A DNA stretch of 64,000 nucleotides from Trebouxia sp. TZW2008 (lineage: Eukaryota; Chlorophyta; Trebouxiophyceae; Trebouxiales; Trebouxiaceae). Positions 1 through 12,200 of the stretch are shown one piece after another. Each line of letters starts with the position of its first letter. The first letter of the stretch is position 1. Made by a program: the position numbers and the translations under genes. The stretch spans positions 1-64,000 of the forward strand of contig BDIU01000385.1 of NCBI GenBank assembly GCA_002118135.1. Reading direction: 5' to 3'. Below the pieces are notes generated by a model that made no database searches, had not been told where the DNA came from, and saw only the letters and a list, made by a program, of their open reading frames with translations.

Positions 1-97
1 GAGCCTCGATCTCCCGCGCTGCCTGCGCTACCTTCCCCAGTGTCTTCCCGGTTGTCTTACGGGTAGGCTTAGGCCTGCCAGCGGCCGTGTCGCTCAT
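1..97 (-). CDS. 5' end of an unidentified basic protein (runs off the window)
   Basis: Reading leftward from an ATG at 97-95, 32 codons stay open to the window edge. The N-terminus begins MSDTAAGRPKPTRKTTGK and is rich in Lys, Arg and Thr, a composition typical of nuclear or nucleic-acid-binding tails. Too little is present to name a family; it superficially recalls a histone tail but does not match a core histone. About 3.1 kb without a recognised gene lies behind it, so its promoter should be just right of position 97. That this is coding is moderately supported by the sensible codon content and by the lack of any stop. Confidence 0.45.
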   Translation of the reverse strand, partial: MSDTAAGRPKPTRKTTGKTLGKVAQAAREIEA

Positions 98-3000
98 GAC
101 AAACAGCCACCCGAAACACAGACGAACCTGGCATGTGCACGAACAACGGCCTAGTCAACGAGCGGCTAAGCGATCAGTCCGATGCGGAAAGGCCCCGAAA
201 ACGGGGCCAGCAAAACGCTTTGGAGCCAGGCGACAACAGTTGTGAAGGCATATCGACCCAGGATGCGTTGAACACCGATGAGCAGCGCGCAGGATCTCGA
301 GTCGCAAGCAAGGAACGGCACCGCTTGCAGAGCCAATTCCGCGTGACGTGTGCAGCATTGGTGCCATCTGAAGAGAAGCTACAGCCAAGACACTTGAAAG
401 ACAAGATCTTTTGTAGCTTCTGTCCGCAATGTTACTATGATCAGCTGGCTCCTCTGCATCACATTCCACCATGAACACCTTTGTTTTGTATGTGGTGTGT
501 CTCATTGAGTTGTCCATCGGAGCACAGCTGTGCGCAAGTTTATATGTCATCACAATTGGGTGAAGGTGAGCATACTGTAAAGTCCACAGCAATGTTTGGC
601 CAATTGGGTTGCATGATCTGCCCGTCAAGCTTGTAGCTAAGGAGGACTCCAAGCTGCTGCAGCAGCAGCTGGCAAATAACGGTATCAGGTGTGATAGCAA
701 AAAGGTCAAAGGTCTCATTGCAACACTTTTGTATCCAGAATAAGGTGCCCAGACAGTAGCAGGCTTGCTGGCTGTGACAGGAGAGCTCACGCTGTTGCTG
801 AGCAAGGCAACATGAGCTGACAGGCTGCAGCGTTATGAGCATGTTGCACTGAGCTGGCTTGCACTGTGTTGACGCTAGACACTGTATCTCTATTCACCTC
901 CCAAGTCTTTGCCAGAGATAAATAGGTTCCACGCATGAGGTGACGCAATGCAAATCGCAGTCAGACATTGGCGACGAGGGGACCCTGAGCAGCATGTGTT
1001 CAACTGTTGCTGTCACTGCTGATCTCTGCTTTTTCTGGGTGTGAAGGCTGGGCTGTACTTCAAAACTAGCACAGTGAAGAGTGAGCACCAAGGCATCTCA
1101 GGGCAAACCTCCACCAGCACAATCAAGCTACACACCGTCACACACAAGCATCTTCTGTACGGCACAATGCAGTTTCTGCACCTTTAACAGCACCCGAACA
1201 GAATGCAGAAACATCCAGCTGGAACAATCTCAAGCCAAACCCAGCGGAACTGTATGCTGTTACAAACTTGCATAGCAAATGTTCAAGTAAACATTGCAAC
1301 TCAAGAGCAAGTACCTCAGGGTCACTGCATCAGCTAGTCAGACGAAGAGCGGCTCCAGCAACAAGCTCTGGTACAGATCAATGGTCAGCAGGCTCTGAGA
1401 CTGCATGCTGCAAGAGCCAGGCGGGCCATTCAGTGCAACATCAATATCGCCATCTACCCAAAGTCAAGCACATCAAACTCATTGTTAGCATATGCATTGC
1501 CTTCCCACTTAAGCAGACTGCATATCCCACAGCATCAGGCGCAACAGCACAGTAAAGCCAGAGCAACAGCATCACCAATGACTGCCGGTTTTGCATGTAG
1601 CTGCTGGCAGCTTTCTTGCCAATCTCAATGCGATCTGCAACATGAGTCAAAAACCTTCCAACATGTTGATGCTGATGGCATGGACCTAACAATGCACACG
1701 CAAAGGTCATATGTTTTATGATGAGGCTGCAAACAGGCTGTGCAGGATGTAAACACCTGCTTGTTGCAAAATGTTGTGGCTGATTCCTGTGCTTGCCATT
1801 AGTAATATTTGCTGTACTTCACCTAAAGGCAAAACTGAGACAGCATTCAGGGATGATTAGCGCAGCTAACGAGTCCTGGTGGTGCCACTTGGAATTTTGC
1901 AGAAGCTGACGTTGTCATCAGGACAGATGCAGCCCTGGTGCTCTCATCAACATTGCCGCTGAAACTGCTGTTGTCCTGGCTAGTGCTCTTATCCTGCTGC
2001 AACAGTCAAATCAGACCAGTCAAAGCAAGTCATGCCCTGCTGGTGAGGCAACAGGGGTTTACCAGAATCACACGTCCCACACAACAAACTGAGGTTAGAC
2101 CAGATGCGTATGCATGAATGCATGTAAGTTGCTCTGGAATGCTGTTGTCCAATGTTGAACATGTTGACATCTGTAATCCTCCCCCATGCATGTGCACAAA
2201 ATGCACTAAAACAGCGCAAAACCTGCAAAGTTGACCTTGCCACCTTTAATGACATACATAGCGACGCCAACATATCAGGGAATTAGGCATGGCATTCAGT
2301 CTGGGTGCTAAGCTGAACTGACTTGACCACCCGACACATAGGCCTGCATCAGCTCCAGGAATGTCGAAGGCAGCGGTCACACAAATGCTCAGCCATGTTG
2401 CTGTCTCAACTGATAGCACGAAATTTGTTGCACACACTGTAGATAGGACTACTCTACCTCATCAAAATCAGCTTGCAAGCACCGCACATGACAGCCCAGA
2501 AGCATCACCTGGCACTAGTCGCCTTGCTCGCCTAATGTCAGCATGTCTGCAACAACACGCAGCACGACGTATTTGTTGTGCTGGAGCTGTGTCGCTAAGC
2601 GACCCGCTACGCCAAACACGCCGAAGCAGGAAGACCAAACGGTGCTTGCTATGCTATTCATGACAAGTAATGTGACTAACCCGAGTGGCACGTGAACGAC
2701 TTTGCTCAGCAGCGTTTGCTGCACCTGTCGTGAGGCATGAACGGGTGCCGGAACGCTGCAGCTGAAAGGCCCAGCACAGCTGACTGCATTCGTATCGTTT
2801 TGCCTGTTGGTTGTCTTGTCCGCCTGCATCTGCTGTCGACGTTCTTGGACGAGGGTGGGAGGCAGCCGGCCAGCTGGCTGCTGATCCTTGCGTCGGTCAG
2901 CTTCCCGTGCGTTCGACGCCCTCGATGGGCGGGGTCTCGTCAAGCATGTCTTTTCTTGTGGTAGAGTAATTGCCCCTTGCCCCAATCGAGAACTAGCAGC

Positions 3001-3199
3001 TTCTGTGCGGGCAACGCACCGCAGGTACAGCATGTATGCCTATTGCCCAGAAAGCCCGTGGTCAAAGTGTCTGCGTGCAACGGCCAATGCATCGTGTGTC
3101 GCACTTTTGCCACCTGAATCTGTCTGTCATATGCGCCGAAAGCGGTCTGCCAAGACACCGGCACCTGCGCATCGGCGAGCACACCTCAAAACGTGTTTG
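98..3199. other. 3.1 kb without a recognisable gene
   Basis: Several open frames exist on both strands here (the longest about 216 codons on the minus strand at 155-805, 172 codons at 2515-3033, and the start of a 273-codon plus frame from 2888). None has a recognisable motif or an exon chain with matching splice phases. The stretch 2700-3050 is richer in CG-containing codons than its surroundings and could hold an undetected exon. Confidence 0.4.
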
Positions 3200-3331
3200 C
3201 TACCTGCGCCGAAGCACAGCGAGTTGGGCACGCAGTTGCTCGACAGCTGGAAAGGCCACGTATGCGTTGTCAATGCTTTCAGGCACAGCGCCAATGTCAT
3301 GTGCCGACTTGACTTTGGTAGCAAGCTGCAT
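3200..3331 (-). CDS. possible 43-residue protein or terminal exon, head-to-head with the glycosyltransferase
   Basis: From an ATG at 3331-3329 the minus strand reads MQLATKVKSAHDIGAVPESI and continues through an Ala/Leu/Arg-rich amphipathic end (AVEQLRAQLAVLRRR) to TAG at 3202-3200. An in-frame TGA lies a few codons upstream, so this ATG is the first available unless an upstream exon joins at the AG near 3340. The start is only 96 bp from the divergent glycosyltransferase ATG. The plus strand is also open and protein-like across the same bases, so only one of the two readings is likely to be real. I do not recognise a family. Confidence 0.25.
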   Translation of the reverse strand: MQLATKVKSAHDIGAVPESIDNAYVAFPAVEQLRAQLAVLRRR

Positions 3332-3427
3332 GGCCAGCAGCTGTGCTTGTCAACATGTAAGCACATTCCTTTTGTCATTGCACATCTGTTTTGCACATCT
3401 TTTCTGCACATGCGCAGGAGGAAGGGC

Positions 3428-6400
3428 ATGAGCCATAGTAGTGTAGGTAGGCAGATGGACCAGCTCCCAAAGCTAATTAGCCGGACCTGGCAGCATCGAC
3501 AGGGACGCCTGCTCATATTGGCTGTAGCTTCACTCTTCCTCTTGGCAGTGTGGCACATGGGCTCATCAGTAAGTTGCCACATCTCTTGCTCTTCCTGGAC
3601 AAACATATATGTCTCTACCATGCACATCTGCTCAGGTTTTGATACACAATACTCAGAACAGAAACCTTCCTTTCCAGTCCTCATGAAGCCCAAAGCAGCT
3701 CTGCATTGAACATTGCATGGCCTCATGAGTCAACTGTATCGCATTCTGCCATTTGCAGGCTGCAGTAGAGAGGCAGGCATGTTACCATTGCAGTCACATA
3801 TTGATGACCTTATGCATCACACCTTGGCAAGTGCATAGTTCAGGAATTTCATGTTTGTGCAGAGTGATGTGGAGGCTGCTACCAGCCTGCCAGCCACCTC
3901 AACCTTGTCCAGTGCCAAGCAAGTCACAACTCGTGTCCAGTCGCGGGCAGCCTTGTCAACCTCGACTCGGCCGGCTGCTTTGCAACTAGACAGCAGTGAG
4001 AAGTTGGATGGCATGGTCTCCAACAGCAGCAGAGCTTTCAGGCCCCCTGGCAAGTGAGTGACTGCCCCCACAATCATGCAGCAAACCCATGCTCACACTC
4101 TCGTCTTGTGCATTGCTTTGGCCTTCATGCCTCTGTTCTAGGCTTGCCCTGCTGCACCTCCTTTCTGTGTCACTGCTGACGCTGCTGTTTTTGCGCGTGC
4201 AGCAGCACCAGCAGCTTTGCATCCTACACGTTGTGAAGTCCTCATTAGCATTTTGGCCAGTCACGCTGCTGAGTTGAGACATGCGGATGACATGCAACAG
4301 GAGCACCACCTTGTCACCCTATATGTCACCAAGCCTTGTCAGCACTTGATACCACATGAAGCACTCAATGAGTCTTGTCAGCAGCTCATGTGACGCACCT
4401 CACTCTGACAGTGCAGCTGCTGAGTTGAGGCATGCAAATGACATGCAGGTTCCCAGTGGGCAGGCAGGACCTGGTAGTGGCAATGCCCAGTGACCTGAAG
4501 CATGCTTCCCTCATACAGGCCAGTGCAGCTTGGCGCCAGGTCAGACTGTGACAACATGCACCTGCAAGCCTGCATTACAGCTCAAAGGTCATCTCACGCA
4601 GCAATTTGCAGCAAGCAATCATATGTTTACTGATGCCAACCCCGTAAGACTGTGCTGTTGCTTTCATTGTCAATGCACAAGCTGATGCATAAGCAAGCTG
4701 CTGAGCAAGTCCATTCCTTTCTGTGTGGACAATTGGAGTTGCAGCTATACCAACCAAGCAATATATTCATTTGTCCAATGCAGCCTTATCTTTTGTGGCG
4801 GCCAGACAGCGAGTAAGCTTGGCAAACCAGTACCAGACGTCTGTTGCAGAGGACCCCTGCAAGTGCAGTTGTTGACATCTGCAGGAATTGCGGACGTACA
4901 TTGCTGTGAACACGTCCTTGATCCCACTGGCACGCCCTGTTAGCCCCAGCGATACAGAGCTGTGGCGCAGCTACCCAGATGATGTTGAGGAAATGATGAA
5001 GTGGGGGTGTCAGACGTGGGAGCCGCGCATGGCTCTCACCCCCTTCTTTGCTCATGACGCCTTCCAGGGGGAGTACGAGTGGATCCTGTATGGTCATGAT
5101 GACACCTTCTTCTTTGTGGAGGGGGTGCTGGAGCTGCTGCAGGACTTTGACCCCTCCTTGCCCTACGTCATCACAGGTAGGCTGCTTGACATGCACTACT
5201 TTTCATTCAGCTTCTGTCAGTCAAGTTTTGGCAGCAAATCAGCGCCTGGCAACTTGAGCAAGCCCATGACTGCAGCCTATTTGTCAGCATTTGTAGCAGC
5301 AGTGGCAGATCGCCTCATTTCTGTATCTGCAGTGCTGGCAATGAAGTTGCTTGCCTCATTGTGCCTTGAGCTCAATCTACCTGTGAAGACATCATTGCTA
5401 CATGCATAATTCACCTGTGTCAACTTGCCTGCTGAGTAGAGGCCTGAGAAAGAGCCAGATGTGCTGTCCCCAAGGCAACTGTGTCCATGCAGACAACAAG
5501 CCGACGATACAACATGCCTGATCTGCCACACAAAGTTGATAAAATTGCATCATCGCTTGTGTGACCTTGCCTTGTGCTCAAGGATTCACTGTCCTGTCCA
5601 TGTCAGTGAATGATACTCTGTATCACTTGTGTGCCATGCCTGAGGGATTGGCGCCAATCAATTGTGCATCTTACAGCTCACACCACGTATTAGTGATGTA
5701 TGCTCCCAAACACTTGTGTATTGCACATGACACCTTGAACACTGCCCTGGAGATGAATTGCTTGTGCTGCAGACCACTTTTGGTGGACAGATGAGCCCTT
5801 GGAGGCAGCAACAGACTTCTACCACCCCAATGAGTATGCGCCGCACTGCCTGCCTTGCCACTGGACCACACAAGATGAACAGCGTTCCATGAGCCGCATT
5901 GATGACTACAAGCCCTTCACCCCCTACATTGGCTGCCCCTGTACGGCAGAGCACATCTGCCGCAATGACAAGCGCAACTTGTATAAGAAAGCATGCAACT
6001 CACCGCAAGAGCCCCTGCCTTTCAGGTCAGCATCGGTCAGCAATCAACATGGCACAGATACCTGTCAAAAACTCCTTTTGCTTCTCTGTATGTGTGACAT
6101 CACTGCAATTGTTGGCTGCGTTTGGTTAGCTGTGTTGTCACCAAACATGGCAGTACAAATTTTCTTGTTACCTTGATTTGATAAGCACGCAGGCTTGATC
6201 AGAATTGGCAACAGCTGCTAGGCTACCCAACTTGACTTAATTGGTCAGGGCTGTCTCATAACTTTGCAATGTTGGGATTGAGTGTGACTTTGCTCAGCCA
6301 GTGCTGAAACATATTGCAGCTGTTTGCATGCTGCATATGCGCTGGCTTGCAACGCAAAGCAATGCGCAAGGCAGTGATCAGTATTATTAGTGCAGGATGG

Positions 6401-7705
6401 ATGCTGGAGCAGGGGTGCTAATAAGCCGAGGCCTCATGGAGAAGGTGCCCCTGGAGTTCATGCACAAGTGTATCTTTGACATCAAGAGAGCACATGGTAA
6501 GTCCAGCAAAGCAAGGCACCAGCAATCGCATCTGCAGCAATTGGTCAGACCACACATCATCATTTGTCCACATTTGATCAAGCTGTGACCACATAAAATT
6601 GTGTGGGAGCACCAGAGCTGGAAGCACTCTAGTGTCACATGTAGCAGAATGACACAGGCAGCATGGCATGAGCAGGAACAAGCACACATTGGCCATTCCC
6701 AATGCTGCAGTTTCTATGCAGCTCTTGACTGCTATTTCACAGGAAGTGCTTTCAGGTGTGTGTACCTCACACCTGAAACCACTCATCATGCTCCGATGCT
6801 TAGTACATGCGTTGGTGTGCAGAGGCGGATGATCTGTTCAGCCGGTGTCTGCAGCAGGCAGGCTATGCTTCCATATCATCAGGCTTCATCTACACTAGGA
6901 GGCCAAGAGCTTTGACCTAGGCCCGCAACACAGCCCCCTCCTAGAGCACACCTTCACTGCTGTTGTCAGAGCTTACAGATGCTGAATGTGTGACCTAATG
7001 TGCAGGGGCAGACGACCTGTTCAGCCGGTGTCTGCAGCAGGCAGGCTATGCTTTCACCTCTCCAGGCTACAGCTTTTACCACTGGGAGGCCAAGAGCTTT
7101 GACCCCGGCCCGCAGCACAGCCCCTTGCTAGAGAGCACTTTCACTGCTGCAGCCGCTGGGGCAGCACTTGACCCCATTGCTTTGGTGAGTACACACCTCA
7201 GACAGATTGTTGCCCGTGCTGCCATACTAGCTATGGTTGTATCTACTGTCTTTGAGCAGTTTTCTGCAATCTGACATCAGCCAGCTTTGAAAATGCTATC
7301 TGCACAGCACCTCCTGGCTTCAGATGTCACATTCAGCTGCAGTAAACTCTACATAAAAGGACACTCCAGATCAGGACATTCTCATTGTGCAGACCATATA
7401 ATTGGGAAGCAATCAATGCATTCTGACTGCTGTTGTACCTCTGAACAAGGCATTTTCATAAAAGCACGCTTCTCTTGAGAAGCAGTGCAATTGCTATAAG
7501 GACAAGTCACTGTGTGCGCCGTGGGCTACATGCCTTTCACATAGTTTTCTGCGTACAGGACACTGTCAGTCATGTAATCACCACACATACAAAGCCAGAG
7601 CGGCTGGGAATGGATTCAGCGCCAGATATGATGCTCAAGCTGCAGAAAGCTTATGACACATGGCGTGCTGCTTTGACAGCCACTCAGCGCCCAGTCGCAA
7701 TCTAG
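3428..7705 (+). CDS. Fringe-like (GT31-type) type II membrane glycosyltransferase
   Basis: Model: exons 3428-3568, 3863-4053, 4449-4539, 4885-5176, 5773-6025, 6396-6496, 7006-7184, 7559-7705, all phases consistent, 464 residues. Residues 1-26 are a short cytoplasmic tail and about 27-45 a single membrane anchor, the usual layout of a Golgi type II enzyme; a Ser/Thr-rich stem follows. The nucleotide-sugar/metal motif is GHDDTFFF (about 211-218), the counterpart of DDDT in Fringe and plant DUF604 transferases. A Gly/Ala-rich acceptor-side motif, DAGAGVLISRGLM, lies near 325-337, as in Fringe (GGAG). The Cys-rich stretch around 285-315 (GCPCTAEHIC) probably forms disulphides. Predicted role is transfer of a hexose or HexNAc to glycoprotein or wall glycan in the Golgi; donor and acceptor cannot be read from sequence. 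The intron before exon 7 holds a decayed copy of that exon. Confidence 0.8.
4250..4311 (+). repeat. decayed duplicate of the exon 3 acceptor region
   Basis: The run gctgctgagttgagacatgc followed by GGATGACATGCAACAGG resembles the bases just before and across the real acceptor of exon 3 at about 4418-4460 (gctgctgagttgaggcatgc, then AAATGACATGCAGG). The copies are about 158 bp apart and both lie in the same intron. The left copy is not used in the model. Confidence 0.45.
6815..6967 (+). repeat. decayed tandem copy of glycosyltransferase exon 7
   Basis: This block repeats exon 7006-7150 and its acceptor (GTGCAG) with many substitutions. Shared words include TGTTCAGCCGGTGTCTGCAG and GGAGGCCAAGAGCTTTGACC. 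The copy is about 184 bp upstream, is shifted out of frame in its middle and then meets TAG where the real exon encodes Asp-Pro-Gly. It looks like a former duplicate exon now embedded in the intron. Confidence 0.85.
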
Positions 7706-7755
7706 GCCCCAAACCACTACAATCAGGTCTGCGCCCCTGCTGTTGTTCACATGCT

Positions 7756-7760
7756 TGTAA
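7756..7760 (+). terminator. TGTAA polyadenylation signal
   Basis: TGTAA, the usual green-algal polyadenylation motif, occurs 51 bases after the glycosyltransferase stop codon. The motif is short, so position is the main support. Confidence 0.5.
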
Positions 7761-8762
7761 TGATATATTCATGCCAGAACAGCATATTTTGCAAATGTAT
7801 ATATACATGTACCAGTCATCACATGCTCACATCTGAAGCGGTTTGAAACCACTTCTTCAGCTTGATGCAGGAAGCATCCAAGAAATTAGCATGCAAGCAG
7901 CATTGAGCTGCAATCAGCATGGCCCAGGTGCTTTTGTCAGCAGGGTTCGACTATGTGTTGCAAACACCCAGATTTCTACTTTTCACATGTGCATTTGTGT
8001 CTGAGTGGGTGTGTGACTCATGATTGGTGCATTCTAGTATCTCCATGCTCCCAGCCTCATCACTCTTGCCTGCCCACTGTATTTTTGAAATTCAACTGCT
8101 GCTACTGCAGGAGCAGACCTCTTCAGCACTTGGGAATGTAGAGTTAGATTCCAGCTCTCTGTCAAGATCGTGATCACCCCACTTCTAGAATTGCAATATG
8201 AGTATGCAATGTGCCTCTGAGTATCTGTAGCAGTTTATATGCACGAACGTATGTAGGTTCATGTGCAGCTTGTTGAGTGAGTTGTAGTATTGGTATGCAC
8301 GTTTGATTGTTGCTTGCACCGTATTTGATTCATCAGTAGCTGTATGCATCAGCTGCTGTTTGTATGTGTCTGTATGAGAGGCGTGTTCACACAGTTGTTA
8401 TTGCTGACATGCAATCTGGCATGATGCCTTTGGATAAGCTGTAATAACGCACAGTGGTGGCATTCAAGTCTTGGGCTTGCCCTAGCTATACCATAGTAAG
8501 CGTCCTGCAGAGAGCTGCCAACGATCACAGGAGCTGGTTGGGCATGCACAACACAAGCACTGCAACAGCAGGACGTGGTCAGTCTGTGCATCACACATAG
8601 TTCACTTGTTGCATGCATCTGGACCCTCTGCAGTCTCTTGCAGTCCAACCGACAGTCTGGGCTCTGCAGAGGTCTAATTACTAATGGCACTCAGATGACA
8701 TCATGCATGCAAGCTTCCGCTAGATACACTTGCTCGTGTTGGCAGCGCATGCATGTCGTTTG

Positions 8763-8853
8763 GTCACCGGGATAGCGTGCACTTGCTGCCGGTCCGATTC
8801 GTTTGACGTACTGCTGTACGTCAAACGAGCGTAAAACTCAAAGCCCCGGTGAC
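8763..8853. repeat. nested inverted repeat containing TGACGTAC
   Basis: Perfect 13-base arms at 8799-8811 and 8816-8828 flank a four-base loop (TGCT). They sit inside a second perfect pair of 9-base arms, GTCACCGGG at 8763-8771 and CCCGGTGAC at 8845-8853. The inner arms contain TGACGTAC, whose ACGT core is the classical plant/algal bZIP contact. The element lies about 410 bp upstream of the FAD oxidoreductase start. It could be a regulatory palindrome, a structured RNA element or the remnant of a small fold-back insertion. Confidence 0.7.
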
Positions 8854-9264
8854 GCTGCTGTGTCAGTCTGCATCGTATGCCCTGCGCGTAGGTCCGTCAT
8901 ATGCAATCTGCGACACATTGCAGCACATATCACTCTGCCTTCGCATTCACCTCAAGAACTTTCGGCACCTTTCTGAGCCGCCGCAGAAAAGTTGACCAAG
9001 GTCGGGGGCACTCAGGATCACCACCTGCGCGCGCTGTTTTACACCCGCAAATCGGCAAGCAGATAGCTCACTTCGTGCAGGTGAGCAGCTGATGCCCATG
9101 CACAACCGCGCTTTGACAATTTGCTCGCAGAGTGTTCACCACAAGTGTGCTATGTGACTCATGCAATAAAGTTGAGAGCTTACAGCGGGCTGTGCTGTTC
9201 TGCCTGTCATCATGGTCAGCATGATTGCCATTGCTTATGCGTAGACATTTGTGTGCAGGCAAAC

Positions 9265-12200
9265 ATGTCAGCTTCTGCTGCGACTGTTGCAGAGCCTCCC
9301 AAAAGGTGACAATGCTGCATGCATCATGAAGGTGCATGCGCCTTGTGTCGGAGTTGCCAGTGTTTGCCTAGCAGCCTAGCAGCATGTGCAGACCATGTCA
9401 GCATGCTGCACAGGGTGGTCATTTGCGGTGGAGGTATCATTGGCTCAGCTATAGCATATTATCTGGCTGTCAAGGGTGTAGCAGCCACTGTGGTAGAGCG
9501 TGCCTTCATTGCATGTGCTTCATCAGGTATGACTAGAATCCTATTGCATATCAAGTTCAGCTGATACTTCTTAAGCAGGATCAGCAGGTAACTGTCACTC
9601 TGACATGGACTCTGTAAACTGTTTCACATTGCTGCTTGAGGTTCAAGCAGGATAGCTCGCTCAAGGTGCTGGTGGTCTGCTGGCTCATGATGTTGTGCTC
9701 ACAGGCTCTGTGGCTTAAACCTGCCTTGAAGGCATCTCATTCAATCAGTCCGATGCAGCTTCATAGATATCTGCCCACATCCATGTCTTGACAGCCTAGT
9801 GATGTTGTATTGGAGATTGTTTGCTGAATGTCAACACAAAAGAGCCTGCATGCCAGGCCTGAAGTGCTGTGACATGCAGCCACATACACCTGTACAAATC
9901 CCATGTGCTGCATACACTGCTGTAGCAAGAGCATCAGATGGGTGCAATCAAGTACAGTCTCTGAGAGTGCTGTCAGAGCTGACAGATCGTGCATCAATTG
10001 CCCTCAAGTGCACTGCTGAAGTGCGCTGCGAAAGTGCTGTGACTGCTGATGATTGGGGTACCCCTGCAGGCAAGGCAGGGGGTTTCTTGGCTCTAGACTG
10101 GCAGGATGGGGGCGCCACAGGACCCCTAGGCCGCCTCAGCTTCCAGCTACATCAAGAACTTGCTGACACTCTAGGCAAGGACATTGGCTACCGCCGTGTG
10201 CAGACCCTGTCTGCTGCCGCTGCCCCTGCTAAGAAAGGTGAACCCTCTGTCATGCTATGTCCATGTTGCAGCTGCACCAGGAGATTTTGACACTCTGGGC
10301 ATGAACATCGGCTACCGACTTGTCTAGACATTTTGTGCTGCTGCCCCTGCTCACAAAGCTGAATTGTTTGTCAGGTTTGCCCACCTATGACAAAGCAGGT
10401 TGTGCTGTCTACATGACAGTGTCAGATGGCCTGCTAGGCACAAAAGCCAAGGGTCAACCCAGAGACACTTGGCAGACACTGCCCATGTAGATGAAGCAGT
10501 ACCTGCAATCATTCATTCTATGTATGCTAGATAGGCTCAGCAGGCCCAGCTAGGTACGTAACGGAGCAATCAACTGTCCAACCAGTTGGGTCCTGTGCTA
10601 TCCTAAATTATCTAAACTGTGCATGAGGGGAGGTGAGGTCCTTGTAAACGGTTGTCTGCCGAGTGTCTCTGGGTTTGCAAACATGGTCACTAGCATTCAT
10701 ATGGCAGGCTCTGCTGTTTGCCAGGCTTGGACAGTTTGTTGGAACATTGCACTGCAAAGACGCTCTGACAAGACCGGCCTACTGTAGCATGTCTACTGTG
10801 GTATGCCATGTTGTACAACTGAGCCCAGGCTCATACTACTTAGTGATGGGTGCAGGCGCGCATCACAGTAATACAAGAGGGTCACAGCCGGGCAGGCGAG
10901 CCGGCGCTCCAGCTTGGCTAGACGGAAGCGTCTCGAGGATCAAGGTGCGCTCAGACTATTGCTGCATCAGCGACGCCATCACCCAACACAATTGGCACAG
11001 ACAGACATGTGAAATTGTTTGTTTTTGGCTTAGCTTGTCCTGCTATCAGTGTGCAAACACAGACTGACTTGAGGTCAGCAAGTTGGCATCTTCCTTTTGG
11101 GCAGCCAATTTGTTCCCTCTTACACCAGAACCTCTTACACAAGAACAAAGCTTGCAACTTGACAACCTAATTGCCTGATGATTGTCATAGGACATGGAAG
11201 CTACTCTTGCTGGCCATGTTATAGTCCTCAGTGCTCTGAAGATGCAAATTTGCTGTGCATGATCATAATCATCCAGGGCTCTCGCTGTGTAGCATAGTCA
11301 GCCGGTACAAATGGAGCAGATGCCTGACAGCTTGACCATCCATGCATATGCTTGACTATGCTTGCCTGTATTGCCAATGACCACCTAAGTGTGTTACAGC
11401 CAATGGGGGATGAGGAGAGCACAGCCCAGGTGCATCCTCAGAAGCTGTCCCAGGCGCTCATGGAAGCGGCGCAGCAGAAGGGGGCGCAGCTGCGCATCGG
11501 CGAAGTCCAGAACATCACCACCTCTGGCAACAAAGTCACAGGTCAGACGCAGATCTTTGGCTTACTTGCCTCAGGCCCTGAGTGTTGACCACAGTGAACA
11601 GCTTGCTTGAAATGCCGTCTGTGAATGAACACTTGCCAGGGGATTCAATTCTGAAAATGCCTTTGTGCCTTGGGCCGCTCATTTGGAGTGTGTGCAGCTG
11701 TTTGGTCTGCTGAACTGTTGCAACAACTGGCAAGACAGGACTTTAGCCACTCACACAATTTGGACTTGTGACTGTGCTCACGGCAAAGTTGCCTTCTATT
11801 TGCTGGTCACCACCAAAATAATGGTCTTGAGCATCAATGTTGGTTGTATGTGACAACAGGGGTGGTGGTGGATGGTGAGGAGGTGGAGGCAGATGCAGTG
11901 GTGATTGCCATGGGGCCCTGGTCTGGCCAGGCTGCTAAGTGGCTGCCAGTGCCAAACATCACGGGGCAGAAGTACGCCAGCATTGTGCTCAGACCTGATG
12001 AAGACATCTCCAACCACATGCTCTTCCTCAGCTACAAGACAAATTCAGGTGCAGTCACTACAAAGCACAGATCCAATGCATCATGGTGTGTGAGACAAAA
12101 GCTAGCATCTCTCACTGCAGACATGCATTGCTTCAAGATGCAATTAACTTTGCCACTTTGTTGTGCTGTCAGCAAGTAGAGCATGCTGAAGCAAGAGGTA

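Larger units (their letters stand above)
7706..9264. other. intergenic region between two plus-strand genes
   Basis: Contains the 3' flank of the glycosyltransferase gene, an A/T-rich stretch near 7790-7820, a nested inverted repeat at 8763-8853 and presumably the promoter of the FAD oxidoreductase. No exon chain was found. Confidence 0.5.

Noticed and set aside
155..805. 216-codon open frame on the minus strand
   Set aside because: No motif, unusual Cys/Ser-rich composition and no splice partners; long open frames are common by chance at this base composition.
2888..3709. 273-codon open frame on the plus strand covering the start of the glycosyltransferase
   Set aside because: It runs through the glycosyltransferase start in a different frame and across its first intron; the membrane-anchor exon in the other frame fits a full gene model.
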